Shown here in pieces: positions 44,842 to 57,494 of a stretch of DNA of 64,000 nt. The first letter of the stretch is position 1. Each line of letters opens with the position of its first letter. The notes under the pieces are model-generated. The model made no database searches. It saw only the letters and a program-made list of their open reading frames with translations, and was not told the origin of the DNA. The stretch comes from Iris pallida (Eukaryota > Streptophyta > Magnoliopsida > Asparagales > Iridaceae), in contig JANAVB010044017.1 in assembly GCA_029216955.1 (NCBI GenBank), forward strand, positions 4,982,234 through 5,046,233. The letters run 5' to 3'. The translations under genes were made by a program, and so were the position numbers.

Positions 44842-45405
44842 CGTCGCTAGTAGTCGGTAAAACACACAATGTTCCGTCGGATATTGGCGACGGATAATCC
44901 GTCGCTATAAGGCCGACCGATTGGCGACGGTCTAGCGACGACTCACGACGGATTATCCGTCGCCAATGTTCTGGAAATATGAATAATTAACAGAACCAGG
45001 TCGACGGATATTCTATCGGTATTCCGACGCGAATCTGTCAAAACGTAGCGACCATTCGCGACTGATTGGCGACGGAATTTGCATATCAGAAACTCTCTGA
45101 TACACGTTTACCGACCAAATAGCGACGAATATGTCCGGCGGTAAGTGATACGTCATTACTTCTTTTAATACGTGATTTGAAGGTAATCCGTCGACGAGTC
45201 GTCGCAAACTGCACGAGTATGGTTGACGGGAGTCCGTCGCTAAATCGTTGCCGGGCGACAACTTGCCGACGAATTGTAGTTAGCGACGAGGCTTTTTCTG
45301 ATGACCTTTTTAAACCAATATCCGTCGACCATCCGTCGGTAATTACATTTACCGACGGATTTTCGACGAATATAGCCGTCGCTAAATCGATGAATTTTTG
45401 TAGTG
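44842..45405. repeat. CACTA right subterminal repeats and terminus
   Basis: Dense CCGTCGC / GCGACGG words up to the terminus TTTTTGTAGTG (45395-45405), followed by the CAT duplication. Confidence 0.82.
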
Positions 45406-45459
45406 CATTTTCTTGATGGTTTTTAACGACCGTCAAGAAAGGCCATTTTTCTTGTAGTG
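45406..45459. mobile_element. Outer CACTA element, right terminus
   Basis: It reads TTTTCTTGATGGTTTTTAAC...CCGTCAAGAAA, the same hairpin unit seen at 3051-3193, and ends TTTTTCTTGTAGTG, the standard plant CACTA end (CACTACAAGAAAAA reversed). The inner CACTA therefore inserted about 50 bp from this end. Confidence 0.7.
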
Positions 45460-46342
45460 TATAGATATTGAATTTGATGATGACGACCTAAGTGAGATGC
45501 TCCAGATTCCCAATATTGGCAATGCTCTCATCAACATCACCAAAGTCAATTTCAGTAATGACATGACTTTAGACTCCTTTAAAGATGCCATGTGTGATCC
45601 GTTTCCTAGACCTCTAGGACGTTTGATGTCCAAATATTTGAACCAATACTTCTATGAGTTGCATCGTATTATCGTTTCAGGTATTCTACCTAAGAAGGGA
45701 TCCATTGACGAGATCATATACTTAGAGATATTAGCTCTTTACCACATTCATTTTGGTATTCCTTTTAGTCTTCCGAAGACAATGATTACAGCTATGGTAA
45801 ACTATCGCAAAAGATGGCACAACCTACTATATTATATGTATCTACTGATTATATTTAGTAGGTTTGACATTCCTTTAGACTCTTGTCCCTTGTATTATGC
45901 CTTCTTCGAGCCCGTAGGACCCGACCTCCTCACATTGCTCAACATCCTCATGAGGCCAGCGATGAGAATGTCCAACCTAATGTTCATGCACTATCTCCTC
46001 CTCTTGTTGTTGTTCCTCCTTCTGCTGCTGAGGCCCCATCCTCACTTGACGAGATCCGCACAATAATGCGAGATCGCTTTCGTCTCGAGGATGAGCGTTA
46101 TTGTGCTGATTTAGATCATCATCGCCAGACGGACTTCGGGACCACTCTTCAGGCCCAGACTTGGAAACACTTTTGCAGACATGCAGTAGAGTTTGGCACA
46201 TGCACTTGGTGGCCATATCCCCTATATCATAACCTTCAGTTCTCCGGATATAGATTTGAGGTTCTAGAGGCTCAACGTTACTTCATTCTTGGATCTGCCT
46301 ATTATGATCCCAACCGATCTTCTGAGACTGGTGACAATTCAT
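45460..46342 (+). pseudogene. Transposon-associated plant gene remnant (frameshifted)
   Basis: The first open part (45497-46066, open upstream as far as the CACTA terminus) contains FDDDDLSEMLQIP, then SKYLNQYFYELHRIIVSGIL and a pattern ILPKKGSIDEIIYLEILALY...GIPFSLPKTMI. This resembles the conserved stretch in many plant transposon or retroelement proteins (a two-helix region with ILPKxG and a later YG/LT motif). After a frame change near 45900 a second part (to 46347) has QTWKHFCRHAVEFGTCTWWP. It ends where the Tat-type LTR appears to begin. The 5' end is not in the window. Family assignment is tentative, and an in-life function is not claimed. Confidence 0.4.
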
Positions 46343-47079
46343 TGTAGAAGCATGAAATTTTTTTAGCAAATGAAGCCCCATGCGCCCAAGTCAGTGTAGC
46401 TCCATGCGCCCAAGTCAGTGTTGCTCCATGCGCCCAAGTCAGTGTAGCTCCATGTGCCCAGTCAGTGAAGCTTTATGCGCCCAAGACTAGCTCCCCCGAA
46501 AGAAGGGCTTATAGCTTGAGACATGGCTATGCGCCCAAGCCTTACTTAGTCAAAGCCATGATCAAAACATGAACCGAAGCACACGGCCATGTCAGTCTCC
46601 ATGAGCAGTCGTACACCGAAGCATGCGGCCACGTCAACACTACGACCAACCTACGATCTTGCAGCCTATATGCGCCTACATCCTATGCGCCCAAAGCAGG
46701 ACTATGCGTACACATAAAAACTAGCGTGTTTCCTCATGTGGGCGCATAACATCATTCCAACTCAAGAACGACTATAAAAGGGGGGCCTTATCCCTCTTCA
46801 AAATACAGAACATAGAGCATTTTCAAGAGCCAAATTGCTGCACTTCTTGCCAGTGAGCCAAGAGTTAGCAAGTTTCTTAGGTTTTCTCCCACTTTTGTAA
46901 TCGAAGTGTCAACGGAATAAAGAAGCAACTGTCGCTCGATCTCCATCGTTCCATTCTCTAAATTTTTTTTTACTCGGGGATCCTCAGTGCAGGATCTCTC
47001 AGGTGTACTCGATTTGTGGTACATTGCGCCAATAAAAGAAAAGACATTATTTTCTTCTTTCTTTTTTTGTGTGTCCACA
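46343..47079 (+). repeat. 5' LTR of a Tat/Ogre-type Ty3/Gypsy element
   Basis: The right boundary is well supported. TGTCCACA is followed by AAAA and then a tRNA-Arg primer site. The left boundary TGTAGAAGC at 46343 is a guess from the TG rule, because the second LTR is outside the window. It contains a 24-bp tandem repeat (CCATGCGCCCAAGTCAGTGT unit, about 4.5 copies, 46376-46490) and a TATA box. Confidence 0.55.
46773..46779 (+). promoter_or_regulatory. TATA box in Tat-type LTR
   Basis: TATAAAAG followed by a G run, about 300 nt before the LTR end. A strong match to a plant core promoter. Confidence 0.6.
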
Positions 47080-47082
47080 AAA

Positions 47083-47327
47083 ATGGCGACTCTGCTGGGG
47101 ACTACCTTTTCCTCTGACGAGAAGGTGGTGATGCAATCTGATACCAACAAAGTGGGGAGTACTCAGAAGATGCTGATCGTAAAGTTCAATCAGCAGGCGT
47201 TCGAAGAGATGCTCTCAAGGGACGGCTCTACTCCCTCAAAATTAGCGAAGCAAAATAAGTCTCACAAGACTTGGCTTCCGAAGGCTCACTGCGCATATCC
47301 TGCTAGTGTCATAGCGGATATGCAACT
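47083..47327 (+). pseudogene. First ORF of Tat-type element, truncated by element C
   Basis: The ATG overlaps the first bases of the primer site. The product starts MATLLGTTFSSDEKVVMQSD and stays open until element C interrupts it at 47328 after CAACT. Tat/Ogre elements often have an extra ORF or an early gag start here. No conserved domain is recognised in the 80 or so residues available. Confidence 0.4.
47084..47102 (+). promoter_or_regulatory. Primer binding site, tRNA-Arg type
   Basis: TGGCGACTCTGCTGGGGAC complements the 3' end of plant tRNA-Arg (CCCCAGCAGAGTCGCCA). This is the characteristic primer of Tat/Ogre retrotransposons. Confidence 0.75.
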
Positions 47328-49030
47328 TGTCACGACCCGCACCCACTGTGAGGGTACGAGAACGTAACAACGCCCAGCCTACGCCGCAGTGTCAACGGTA
47401 GAACGCTATCCTAGGTCAATCATCTAACAATATAAAGGTACCTGTACAGTATATACACTCCGAATAGAGGTGACATAGCAATATACAGTCTCAATCACAT
47501 CTAAGGCAGAATGATAAAATAGGAAGATAGATAGAGAAATAAATACTGGAATGAGGAAATCCACATAAATACAACCAGAAAGTCTAAGTGTCTACTGACA
47601 TAATAATAGAACATCCAGCTCAATACAAGTCTCTAATACTGAATATGAAAGAATATATACAATCCAGACCTCAAATGACAGAAATGGTAAACCTAGACTA
47701 GGAAACCTCAGTCTCTAAGCTAGTGGATCAGGCTGGAAATTTGGGTCACACGAGTCATCTACAGCTGTCCCATAGAAGGTGTCTACGTAGGCCTCATCCT
47801 CTGTAATATTTTCAATAGGTCCAGTCAGGACAGGAGCGAGCACAAAACATCTAACGCAGTTCATATCATGTTAGGAAATATAAAGCATGCAATAGAGTAA
47901 GGTACATAAAACGCTGAAAGAAGAATGTATATGAAAAATAGTAGAGATTTGATAACAAAAAATATCTATATATGATAAGTAAGAACTGTAAGCCTACTGT
48001 GATTTAGAGTACAATATGGTTATGTAAACGGTCTAGGACAATGCAATGGTAACTCCATTGTACATGGGTGTATAATAGACATATATAATAGTTATACAAT
48101 GTTATACAACAGGATTTGAGTACATAACCAATTCTACTGCCCCTCCCCAATCAATACACAAGGATCCACTCCAGTTACATTATCTTGCGCAATAGTGTAC
48201 AATGTTATACAATGAATGTACAATATTATACAATATATGTACAATGTTATACAATAGTTGTACAATGTTATACAATAGTGTACAATGGTCTATCCCTGGG
48301 ACTCATGTGATACTGAGAGTATAATATGCACAAGGAGTATACAAGGATATGGGTATTCAATAAATATAATATGTAAGTGAAATGTACATCACAATATGTA
48401 TCTAGTGAATACAAGGGGATAACATCTTAAAAGAAGATCCATATAGTACCAATCCGTGATAACAATCGTGTCAGCATCAAGTACAGTAATCTAGAGCACG
48501 AATATAAATCTAGACAAGTATGAAACGGTCAGAGAATGTACTCGCCTGCTATCTGAAAGTCCAAGATGAAAGTACTGTCCGAGGAGTGGTGTCTGGCTCC
48601 TAATCAGAACAGCACAAGTCACAACAAGTCTAAAATGGTAAAATAAAGTTCTACTATGCACTCTACATGAGTCTAGGTCAATCTAGGCCAAAGTCAACTC
48701 TTGGTCAACTCTGGTCAACCATAGAAGTCAAACTTGGTCAACTATGGTCAAACTAGGTCTAACAAGTCTAAACTAGGTCAAACTAGTCTATACTAGTCTA
48801 CATTAGCCTATACTAGGCCTAACTAGTCCAAACCAGTCTAAACTAGGCTAAACTGGCTTATGCTAGTATACTAAGTCATTAAAACTCATACTAGCTAGTA
48901 CACACCACAACTCAAACCCTGTCACTACAAGTCTATACACATAGGGTAGCCATATACATGGATACCTACACAAGTCTACATATATTACACTCACATATAC
49001 TAGGTTATAGTACAATACATTAGGAATTTC

Positions 49031-49279
<249 letters not shown>

Positions 49280-50999
49280 CTCAAATCAAAATACACCTAT
49301 GTGTAGGCTACCTATTCTTTATATACATTACACATGCATTATTTATATACAATATATATTATATATATAAATACATGATATAGTAGAGAGAGTGTATATG
49401 TGTGTGTGTGTGTAGAGAGTGACTGAGGAATGTGTGTGTGTGTAAACTGTCAAGGTTTGTGTGTGTCAAGAGGAACCATGTGTATGAGTGTAAAGAAAGG
49501 CAAAGTGTGTGTAAACTGTGAGTGATGAGGGTGTCTAGAGAATGTGATAGTGTCTAGGTGAGGGTGTGAGTGAATGGTGAGTGAAATATGTGTGTGTGTG
49601 TGATGAAGAGTGAGGGTGAGTGTAATAGGGAGTGAAATCCTGGAATAATAGGGACAACAAGGAAGGAAATCAGTGCACGGTTAAAGAAAACTGAAACAAT
49701 TTTCAGTTCCCCCCTCCAGTTCAACCCCCCATAATGAATGCAATAATCCACCAAATCACACAAAATTTGACACACAACTAGATTACCTATAGGAGAACCC
49801 TAATTGGGACTTAAACCCAACATCACACAGCATTAAATAGGTTAAAAACGATGACAAAGTTCACTATCAAAAACTGGAAATTTCAGGAAATTAATACCAT
49901 ATTTCAGAATTTTGGTAAATTGAAAAATACCTAATGAAAACATATTAAAATAAAAAATAGAAGGTTGGTAATTAAAATATACATTATATACATGTCAAAC
50001 AATATGTTCGTGTCCACCAAAGTGGACACAAACGTGTCCAAGTGATTCAAGACACGAAACAGTGTACACATGCACTGTTTTAGTGCACTGCATCGTGCAC
50101 GTGTGCACGCGTGTCGTGCACATGACATAAGACACAACGTGTCTTGATGTCACTAACCTAGGTTCGCCTAGGATAGGTCCTTGTGTCTAGGTGTCTGTAC
50201 TGAGTCCTAGTGTCCGCGTGTCTAACTTACAAACGCGTATCAGTGACACCTAAAACCGACTGAACCTGTCAGTCCCGATCAGTGCAGAGCCTCGTGCTCA
50301 CTCGACACAACACGGGGACACGTGAGACTTGACACACGTGGTGTCAGTCATTGCCCCTTAGTGTGTGTCGAGTTTCACGTGTCCTTGTGCTGTGTCCGAA
50401 GAGCAATAGCCCCCGAGTGGCAGGACATGCGCACAGCCTATCGCGCGCGCGCGCACCCGCGTGTGCACGTGTCGAATCCGACACGATACGTCACAGGAAT
50501 ACCCCCAGACCAAAGGAAATGTGTAAGCGACAACAAAAACTAATTTCCTATTCAAATAGATTTCGAAAATAACACAAAAAGTTTCTTTGTGGCATTTTCA
50601 CAAACACCTACACTATAGGACTGATACGTGTCCATATTGGACACGAAATGGACTCAAATTCTAGGGTTTTCTATTCCTATAGTTAGGTTAGGCCTAGGGC
50701 TCCCTAGAAATGCAATAAAACTAGAATTTCATGGTGTAAATAGAAAGTTACCTCTATGTATCAAAATCTCCAAAAAGCTCTAAAGATAGATGTTCCTCTT
50801 GATGGTCAAACTCCTCCAAATTGATTTGAATATGAGAATAACATGTAACAACAGCAAGAATACTAAAATTAAAACCTATTGCAATTTGTTTGGGGGAAAA
50901 AGGAGCTAAAATGGAATTTCTAGGGATTTTAGAAGTTGGGACATTACCTCTTTCTAAAGCTTGTTCTTCCTTAGAGGCTAGCCCTAATTTCTAAGAGAA

Positions 51000-51007
51000 T
51001 ATTTATA
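51000..51007 (-). promoter_or_regulatory. TATA box of element C LTR
   Basis: TATAAATA on the minus strand, 585 nt from the LTR start. Same spacing as in B (583) and E (591-592). Confidence 0.5.
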
Positions 51008-51592
51008 AGGGGGGATCCCAAGGATGGGTTAAGTGGCTGGAAAAAAATGTTAGGGTTAGGGTTGGGCACTTGGCTAATGGGCTTTGGGCTTAGTCATAAA
51101 ACAAATGACTTAAAAATCACAAGTCATGACTTGTGATCAAAAGCTTTCTATTCTAATCTCTAAATTCCTAATTGTTTTCACTAACTAGAGTATGGTTAAC
51201 TTAACTTAACCTAGGGTCTCATATCTAGCCAAGTCCAACTCAACTAGCGTTAGGTCACAAAGTCAAAACTAGTCAAAGTCAACCTAGTCAACCCTCATTC
51301 AAACAATTCTAAAATAATTTCTAAAAATTCCCAAAAATTCAAATAAATCCTAAAATGACCAAAATATCCTCTAGGCTAAAATGTAATCAAAAATCCTAAT
51401 CACATGGCTAGGCTCTAGGTCAACAGTCTCCAAGGTTACCCTAGTCAAACACCAAAATCATAAGTCATAATTTAAATAGTTTAAAAATAATTAAAAATTA
51501 CAAAAAATCATATTATTAATTAAATATCATAATTAAATAAATTAAAATAAAAATTTCAAAATTATTCTCATTTTAGAAAACTGGGTGTTACA

Positions 51593-52016
51593 AGTCTACC
51601 CACCTTAGAAAAATTTTGTCCTCGAAATTAAAATGGTAGTAGTCCTTCTAGGTCAAACACCCCATAATTAGAGTCTCAAACATACCGTCAAATAATCATA
51701 TGCGTCTGTCCAAAACCATGATACTCAGAATCTCTGTCATGCCAGTGAGCAAGGCTACGATAATCACAGAGTCCTCAACTATGGTACATATCTCTAGAAT
51801 TATGGTATTTTAAAATTTCGCATTGCCGCGCGCTTGGCAGCAAAAACATTAAATTTCCACACCCGAGAAATACGTCCATAATCCGACTATATGTCCTCAC
51901 TATGCCTGCTAGCATGACCCTAGAGGATTCTAAAATCTCATAATCGAGGTGACCTAGCCCATACGATTTATCTCAGAAGAAAATTAAATTATAATGAAAC
52001 ACCAGATCAAACTTAT
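51593..52016 (-). other. 3' untranslated region of element C with pre-LTR box
   Basis: On the minus strand it ends GAGGACAAAATTTTTCTAAG then GTGGGTAGACT, immediately before the 3' LTR. Upstream lies GATTCTGAGTATCATGG and TTTGGACAGACGCAT, shared with the interior of B. There is no coding content. Confidence 0.65.
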
Positions 52017-53376
52017 CTACAATGAGGAAACATATAGGAATAGATGGAACTGAATTTCAAGATAGGTATAATGAGATAAGGTAGAAATGGAATCGAGAAG
52101 ATCAGAACCTGTAAGCACCCCTCCTACTGCCTGAGCATCCTCGGCTGTCATGGCGAAAGCTTGCCCTGGTTGGCCTCCCCTGGCCTGCTGCTGTTGCTGT
52201 ACGAACATCTGCTGCTGAGTCTGCAATGGTGGTCCCCTCTGCTGTCCTGCCGGAGCCCTAGCTCCTGGTGCTACCTGAGCCAATGGTGTCGGGTTCTTGG
52301 GATACTTTCTACACTGATGCTCTGCTGAACCGCAAAGTAAACACATGCCCAGCCTCTTCCTACAGTCATCCCACCCATGGCCTTACTTCTTGCAGAAATT
52401 GCACACAGTGGTCTGCTGCTGCCTGGGTGCCTGCTGATACAGCACTTGTCTTTGTCCCTGATATTGAACAGGCCTCTGCTGTTGCTGCTGCTGAAAGTGG
52501 ACCATCGGCTGCTGATACTGCTGCTGAATCTGTATGTGAGGCCTCTTGGCCTGGCCTTCGCTGCTGCTGCCTCTAACAGGGTCTTGCCCCCTCTTGTGCC
52601 TCAGCTCAAGATCGTCCTCAGCCAATAAGGCTTCCGTCAAGATTTCCTCGAATGTGGCATCCCTGTTGCCCTTGGTCAGGGACTTGACCTCCTTGACCAG
52701 ACCCTTTCGGAACCTCTGGGGCTTCGTCGTCTCGCTTAAGCCCTCTAAGAACCTGCCGAGGCGGCCGAACTCTCCAGCATACTCCTCCACTGAAAGACTC
52801 CCCTGGACTAGGCTCTCGAACTGCGATTCTAAGGCTCTGAGTGTTGAATCTGGAAAGAACTTCTTCTTAAAGAAGCCCTTGAACTCCTCCCAAGTCTGTC
52901 CAACTACCCCCACCCTGGGGTCTGACTGATACCAGGTGCGAGCAAGATCTCGCATCCGGCTAGCTGCTGCCTTAATCTGGAGATCCGTCGGTATCCGGGC
53001 CAGGCGAAAGATCTCCTCTATATGCTCGATCCACTCGTCAGCATATAAGATCCCCTCCATCCCCAGGAAGTCTCTGGGGCTCATCTTCTGGAACTGCTCT
53101 ATCACCGGTGTCTTCGGCTGCTGAACCACTGGTCTAGCTTCAACTGTCGTAAGGGCCAACTCCATGCCCCTGTCCTGTCGGGCCTGCTGTCGGTCCATGA
53201 ACTGCTAGAAATATACGAACATCTATGCCGTATCCACGTGTCCTGTAGGCGACGGCTGCTGGAAAGGAACCTCTGGGATGACTGGGTCCTGTCCCCGAAC
53301 TGGTGGAGGCATACCCCCTGCTGCTGGTGGAGGGGCTCCTCCGAACGCAGCTGAAACGCCTACCCCAGCTGGCATG
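52017..53376 (-). pseudogene. gag: Element C gag, main part
   Basis: The capsid domain follows MSPRDFLGMEGILYADEWIE, RDLARTWYQSD, FKKKFFPDSTLRALESQF and SVEEYAGEFGRLGRF. The knuckle CNFCKK-stop-GHGWDDC has a TAA inside it. A second one (CLLCGSAEHQC) has lost its last cysteine. The frame then reads GQAFAMTAEDAQ and falls into non-coding sequence just where protease would start, so all of pol has been deleted. Two TAG stops lie near 53226 and 53208. The N-terminal end continues at 62728 on the other side of element E. Confidence 0.82.
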
Positions 53377-53381
53377 ACTGG

Positions 53382-56300
53382 TGTAAAACCCCTAAATTTC
53401 TACTATATTTTTTTATTATTAAATTTGGTACTGATTATTTTTATTTATTATTTTGTATTGTACTTTGCGTAGCCGTATTGTACGTCGCGTACGACCTTTT
53501 ATTTCTTTTTCGAATTTGCTCGACGAGTGCGAATATGTGCGATCGTACATATTTTAGAAAAATAATTTTTCTATTTTATTACACTTTCAAAATATTATAT
53601 AGAATTATTATTCTTGCTATAAAAAGTATATTGTTTTTAGCAGTATTAATAATAAATAATATTCTTCGTGCAAAAATATTTATTTCATAAATATTTTATT
53701 AAGTTTATTTTTAAATAATAAGATATTTTCGAAATTATTATAATAGCATTTTTGGAAAACATATTTTGAAAATATTTTGGCAATTTAAATCTTGATTTGA
53801 ATCTATGTATTTATTTAAATAGTTAAATAATTGAAATTTGATTTATTCCATTGATTTTAAACCAAGAATTTTTTTAGATTTAATTGGATTTGGATTTGGA
53901 TTTGATTTGATTGATCTAATTTGGATTTTAAATCTATTCCTAGTTCCTATCCAATTGGGAATTCCTATATCCTATAAATAGGCAGGTACTCATCCATGTA
54001 TTTTAATTCTCCAAATTCTCCATAAAATCAACCGTGAGTGCATCGTGTCCTTGTCCATCTTTTTCTTCCACTATTTTTATAAAAATACATATTCCTCGTC
54101 GTGTCGACAGCCCCGACACGGTACGTCACAAATCCTAAACCTAGTTACTACTCCACCCTCACCTCGATCTTTGTCACCATGGCATCCGACCACTACCATG
54201 GTTATCGCATCCTCCACCGAACTCCCTCCCAAAACCAAACTGTCGTGATTGTCGACCTCCAACTCCACCATCAGCCACAACCACCACCAACACAACCAAT
54301 CCTTAATTTTGTGTCCAAGTGTCCGTATCTACCACCATCCTCGGGTTCGACCCCAAGTTTACAGTTACAATCCACACACACGGACACCAGCCCTTGTGTC
54401 GGATACAATCAATACAAACTGGAAATAAGGAATCCTAACCGAAAACTTCGACGAGCCCGACCGAGCCATCTGCCTCCCTAGATGCCATCTTCCGCGGCTA
54501 GCAACACTAAAACAGAGCCCCTATCCGGCTACGCCTCTGCCCACCATCTTCGGAGTGCTGTCCCCGTACTGCTGTCGAACCTCGCCGGACAACGAGTGGC
54601 GCCCGGTGGCCTACCCCGGCCCTAGCGCTATAGCCGAGCGCAAACAGAACCCAAGCCCCTCACCCTAGCCTCCTTCGCAGCGCCTCGACGGTTGCCTCGC
54701 GCGTCGAGTGGCCGAACATGGCCCCAGCGCCGGCGAACCGTGCGTCCACCGCCGCACTAGACCTCCGATCGCCACCGGAAAGCCTAGGCTCCCCTCCTTC
54801 TTCCTCGTGACACACATTACTTCCCCTCCGGCACGCCTGAGCCACCGCGAACCATCGCCGACCACCGCTGGTGGCCAGCACCTCAGCCCGGCCACCGCAG
54901 GCCGCTCCGACCGGCCACCCCCTTCGTCCTAGCCACCGATCCCTCTTATTCTCGCCGACCGACCTCCGCGCCCCACGAAGAAACACTCCGCCCGACCAAA
55001 ACCCTCACCACCGTTCTTCGCCTCCACAGCCGCCCGACCGAACCCGCCTCGCCGCCGCCCGCGCCGAGCCCGCCGTCCGCCACGAATCACTGCCCTAGCC
55101 GCCTGGGCGTCCCACCGCGCCGAGCGTGCGCCGCCCACCACCATCTCGCCGGAACCCCCAAACCCCTCTCCGATCTTCCTCTCCTCCTCCTCGCTCTCTC
55201 TCTCTCAGCTTTTTCCTCTCCACTGCTTTCTGTGGTCTCCCCGTGTTGGAGCACAGTGAAGGCTGTGTTGGGACTTTTGTTTTGTTCTTTTAGTTTTAGA
55301 TTTTTTTTGTTTGTTGTTTTTATTATTTTTTTAATCTATTATAATAGTAATTAGTAATATTTATTGGTATTATTATTACTTGTAAATAGTAGATAATTGA
55401 TTAAAATTATTGAGTTCCTGTAAATTACTAAGTATAGTATAGTCTACATATTTCACTAGATATATTTACTATATAGGGTTATTAAAGTATTTTAATAAAT
55501 GCTAAGTGATTGTCAAAAATATGCAGAGATATTATTATTATTATTATTATTATTATTATCATTATTATTATTATTATTTTTACAGTACTAAAAAGTATTA
55601 CGATTATTTTGGTTATTATTATTAATAAGTGGTTTTGATATTTTATCATGGTTAGCAAATGCTTTCAAAGTTATCTTGTAAAAATATATAAATATTATAT
55701 TGGACTTAGTATGTTTTCAAATATTGTTTTAAAACCATAAACAAATTTCTAAATTATGGATATTTATCTAAAAATATTTTAAATAACAAAAATATAGATT
55801 TCTACCTAAAAATAGTATTTTGACCAACTTGGGGTTTTAGCCTAAAAATATTGCTATTATTTTCAAGCATGTACTTTATCAAAAATTTATTTTACTACTA
55901 AAAACTAGTTTTCAAATGTTATAGATATTTTCTAACAATAGAATACATATTATATCCCTTCGATTATCTTGCGATCCATGACTAATCCCATTTCTCCTAT
56001 CCTCTCGCCAATTCTGTCCTACCATATGTCCACCCTAACCAATTTGATCCTTCTGGACCCAATGGAACCATCCATGCCACCATCCGAGGTCACCTTGCAC
56101 AGTTATTGAACCAAAGTCACAGTTCGTGCCACATTAATCATTGTAGCACACCAGGCGTACTACCAGGCAAGACACCTTGCCATTTGCTGTTTAATTATTT
56201 TAGCTCATATTTCATGCATGTTCATTATTTTCTTTATGCAAAATAAACTGTGATACATGGCATAACCTGTTAGAATTTACTGTTCAGTTTCTTGCTATGT

Positions 56301-57494
56301 ATTATTTTTTTACACATTAAACCTAGATTTAAGGGACCACCTTTGTGTGTTGCATTCATGGCCTTGACACGTTGTACCACGAAGTTGTGTGTCGCATATA
56401 GAACACGGAAGTGCATGATTGGCTGGCCACCAGTATGTACAAGCCGTACGATATGAATAACCGCTAATAGAGGTTGCATGCTAGTTTGACTTAGCGGTTA
56501 TAGAGTTAGCATTGGACAGGAAGAACATGATTGGAAGTTGACTACCACCCTATCTATCGTAGACTCGCTCGCTACTGAGGAACGATAGGTAGACTATGTG
56601 CTATAGACTCGCTCGATACTGAGGAATAGTATATGGTGTTATGACTCGCTACTGAGTATTGTGTTGGTATTTTCTCGACTTGACCGGGTAGTCATACGAC
56701 CATGAACTGTTCTTAAAACTGCATTCACCTAGATTTGGTTAGGCACCCTTATCCGTTAGGTATGAGTACCTTTGGTTTGGGTACTTGTATCTGACCGTGG
56801 CTTGGAACAATAACTTGTCGCAGATTAGTTCGTCACATCTTGTCCTTGTTTGGTTGTAGGTGTGGCTTACTACTTCGATGAGAAGGTATTGAACCTTGTT
56901 GGGGTCCGGATACCATATTGGATTATTAGCATGGAAAGATATGTCACCGTGAATTAGTTTACCATATCCTGTCCTTGTTTGGTTGGGGGGATGGTACGCT
57001 CGTTCAGTAGGTGCGTATTGGACCATGTTATAAATTCAATTGACTTATTTATTTGAGCAATATTTATTCAGTTTATATGTCATGATATTATGTGTCTTGT
57101 TACGTCCCTCTGAGGACCTGGTTATCTCTCCAGGTGTGTGCTATTGTCTTTCGCAGGTGTTCTAGCTCTAGCCGTGTTCATTGCTACTTCTTCGAGGATG
57201 ATTGCATTTGGATCGTCTTCGCTTCGCTCGCCAAATCTTTCTTTTGTTGTATATTTCCTTATTTTGTTGGTAATGGATTTGTCTCCGCCCAACATATTGT
57301 ACCAAGACAAATTCATTCTCATTATGTGATCTTTTATTCATTTATTCTGTGTGGATGAGATTAGTTATGGTTCTACTGTATTTTACAGCTTATGTATTTA
57401 TACGAGGCTTCCATATATTTGAGTATACTTTGTATGAATACAGCTGACATGTCTACGTTCCTAGTCCTACGTATTTTGGGACTGGGGCGTTACA
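53382..57494 (+). repeat. Element E 5' LTR, 4.11 kb
   Basis: It runs from TGTAAAACCCCTAAATT to GACTGGGGCGTTACA. It contains a TATA box (53973-53980), a small ORF beginning MASDHYHGYRILH (from 54179), a GC-rich segment (54480-55200) and a (TTA)n run (55525-55580). Confidence 0.92.
53973..53980 (+). promoter_or_regulatory. TATA box of element E 5' LTR
   Basis: TATAAATAGG, a near-ideal plant TATA box, 591 nt from the LTR start. Repeated at 59179-59186 in the other LTR. Confidence 0.6.

Larger units (their letters stand above)
3202..45405. mobile_element. Inner CACTA (En/Spm-type) transposon, about 6.2 kb plus nested insertions
   Basis: The left end reads CACTACCAAAATACAG and the right end, reverse-complemented, reads CACTACAAAAATTCAT. 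Both run on to a GCGACGG subterminal repeat. The 3-bp target duplication is CAT on both sides (3199-3201 and 45406-45408). The subterminal regions (3202-3650, 41120-41292, 44842-45405) are packed with GCGACGG / CCGTCGC words in both orientations, as expected for transposase binding sites of CACTA elements. Removing B, D, the solo LTR and their duplications leaves 6,184 bp. No intact TNPD/TNP2 transposase is visible, only a possible C-terminal remnant at 27387-27560. It is non-autonomous and carries gene-derived cargo. Confidence 0.85.

Noticed and set aside
54660..55144. Overlapping 70-108 aa frames on both strands
   Set aside because: High GC content of the E LTR leaves all frames open by chance.
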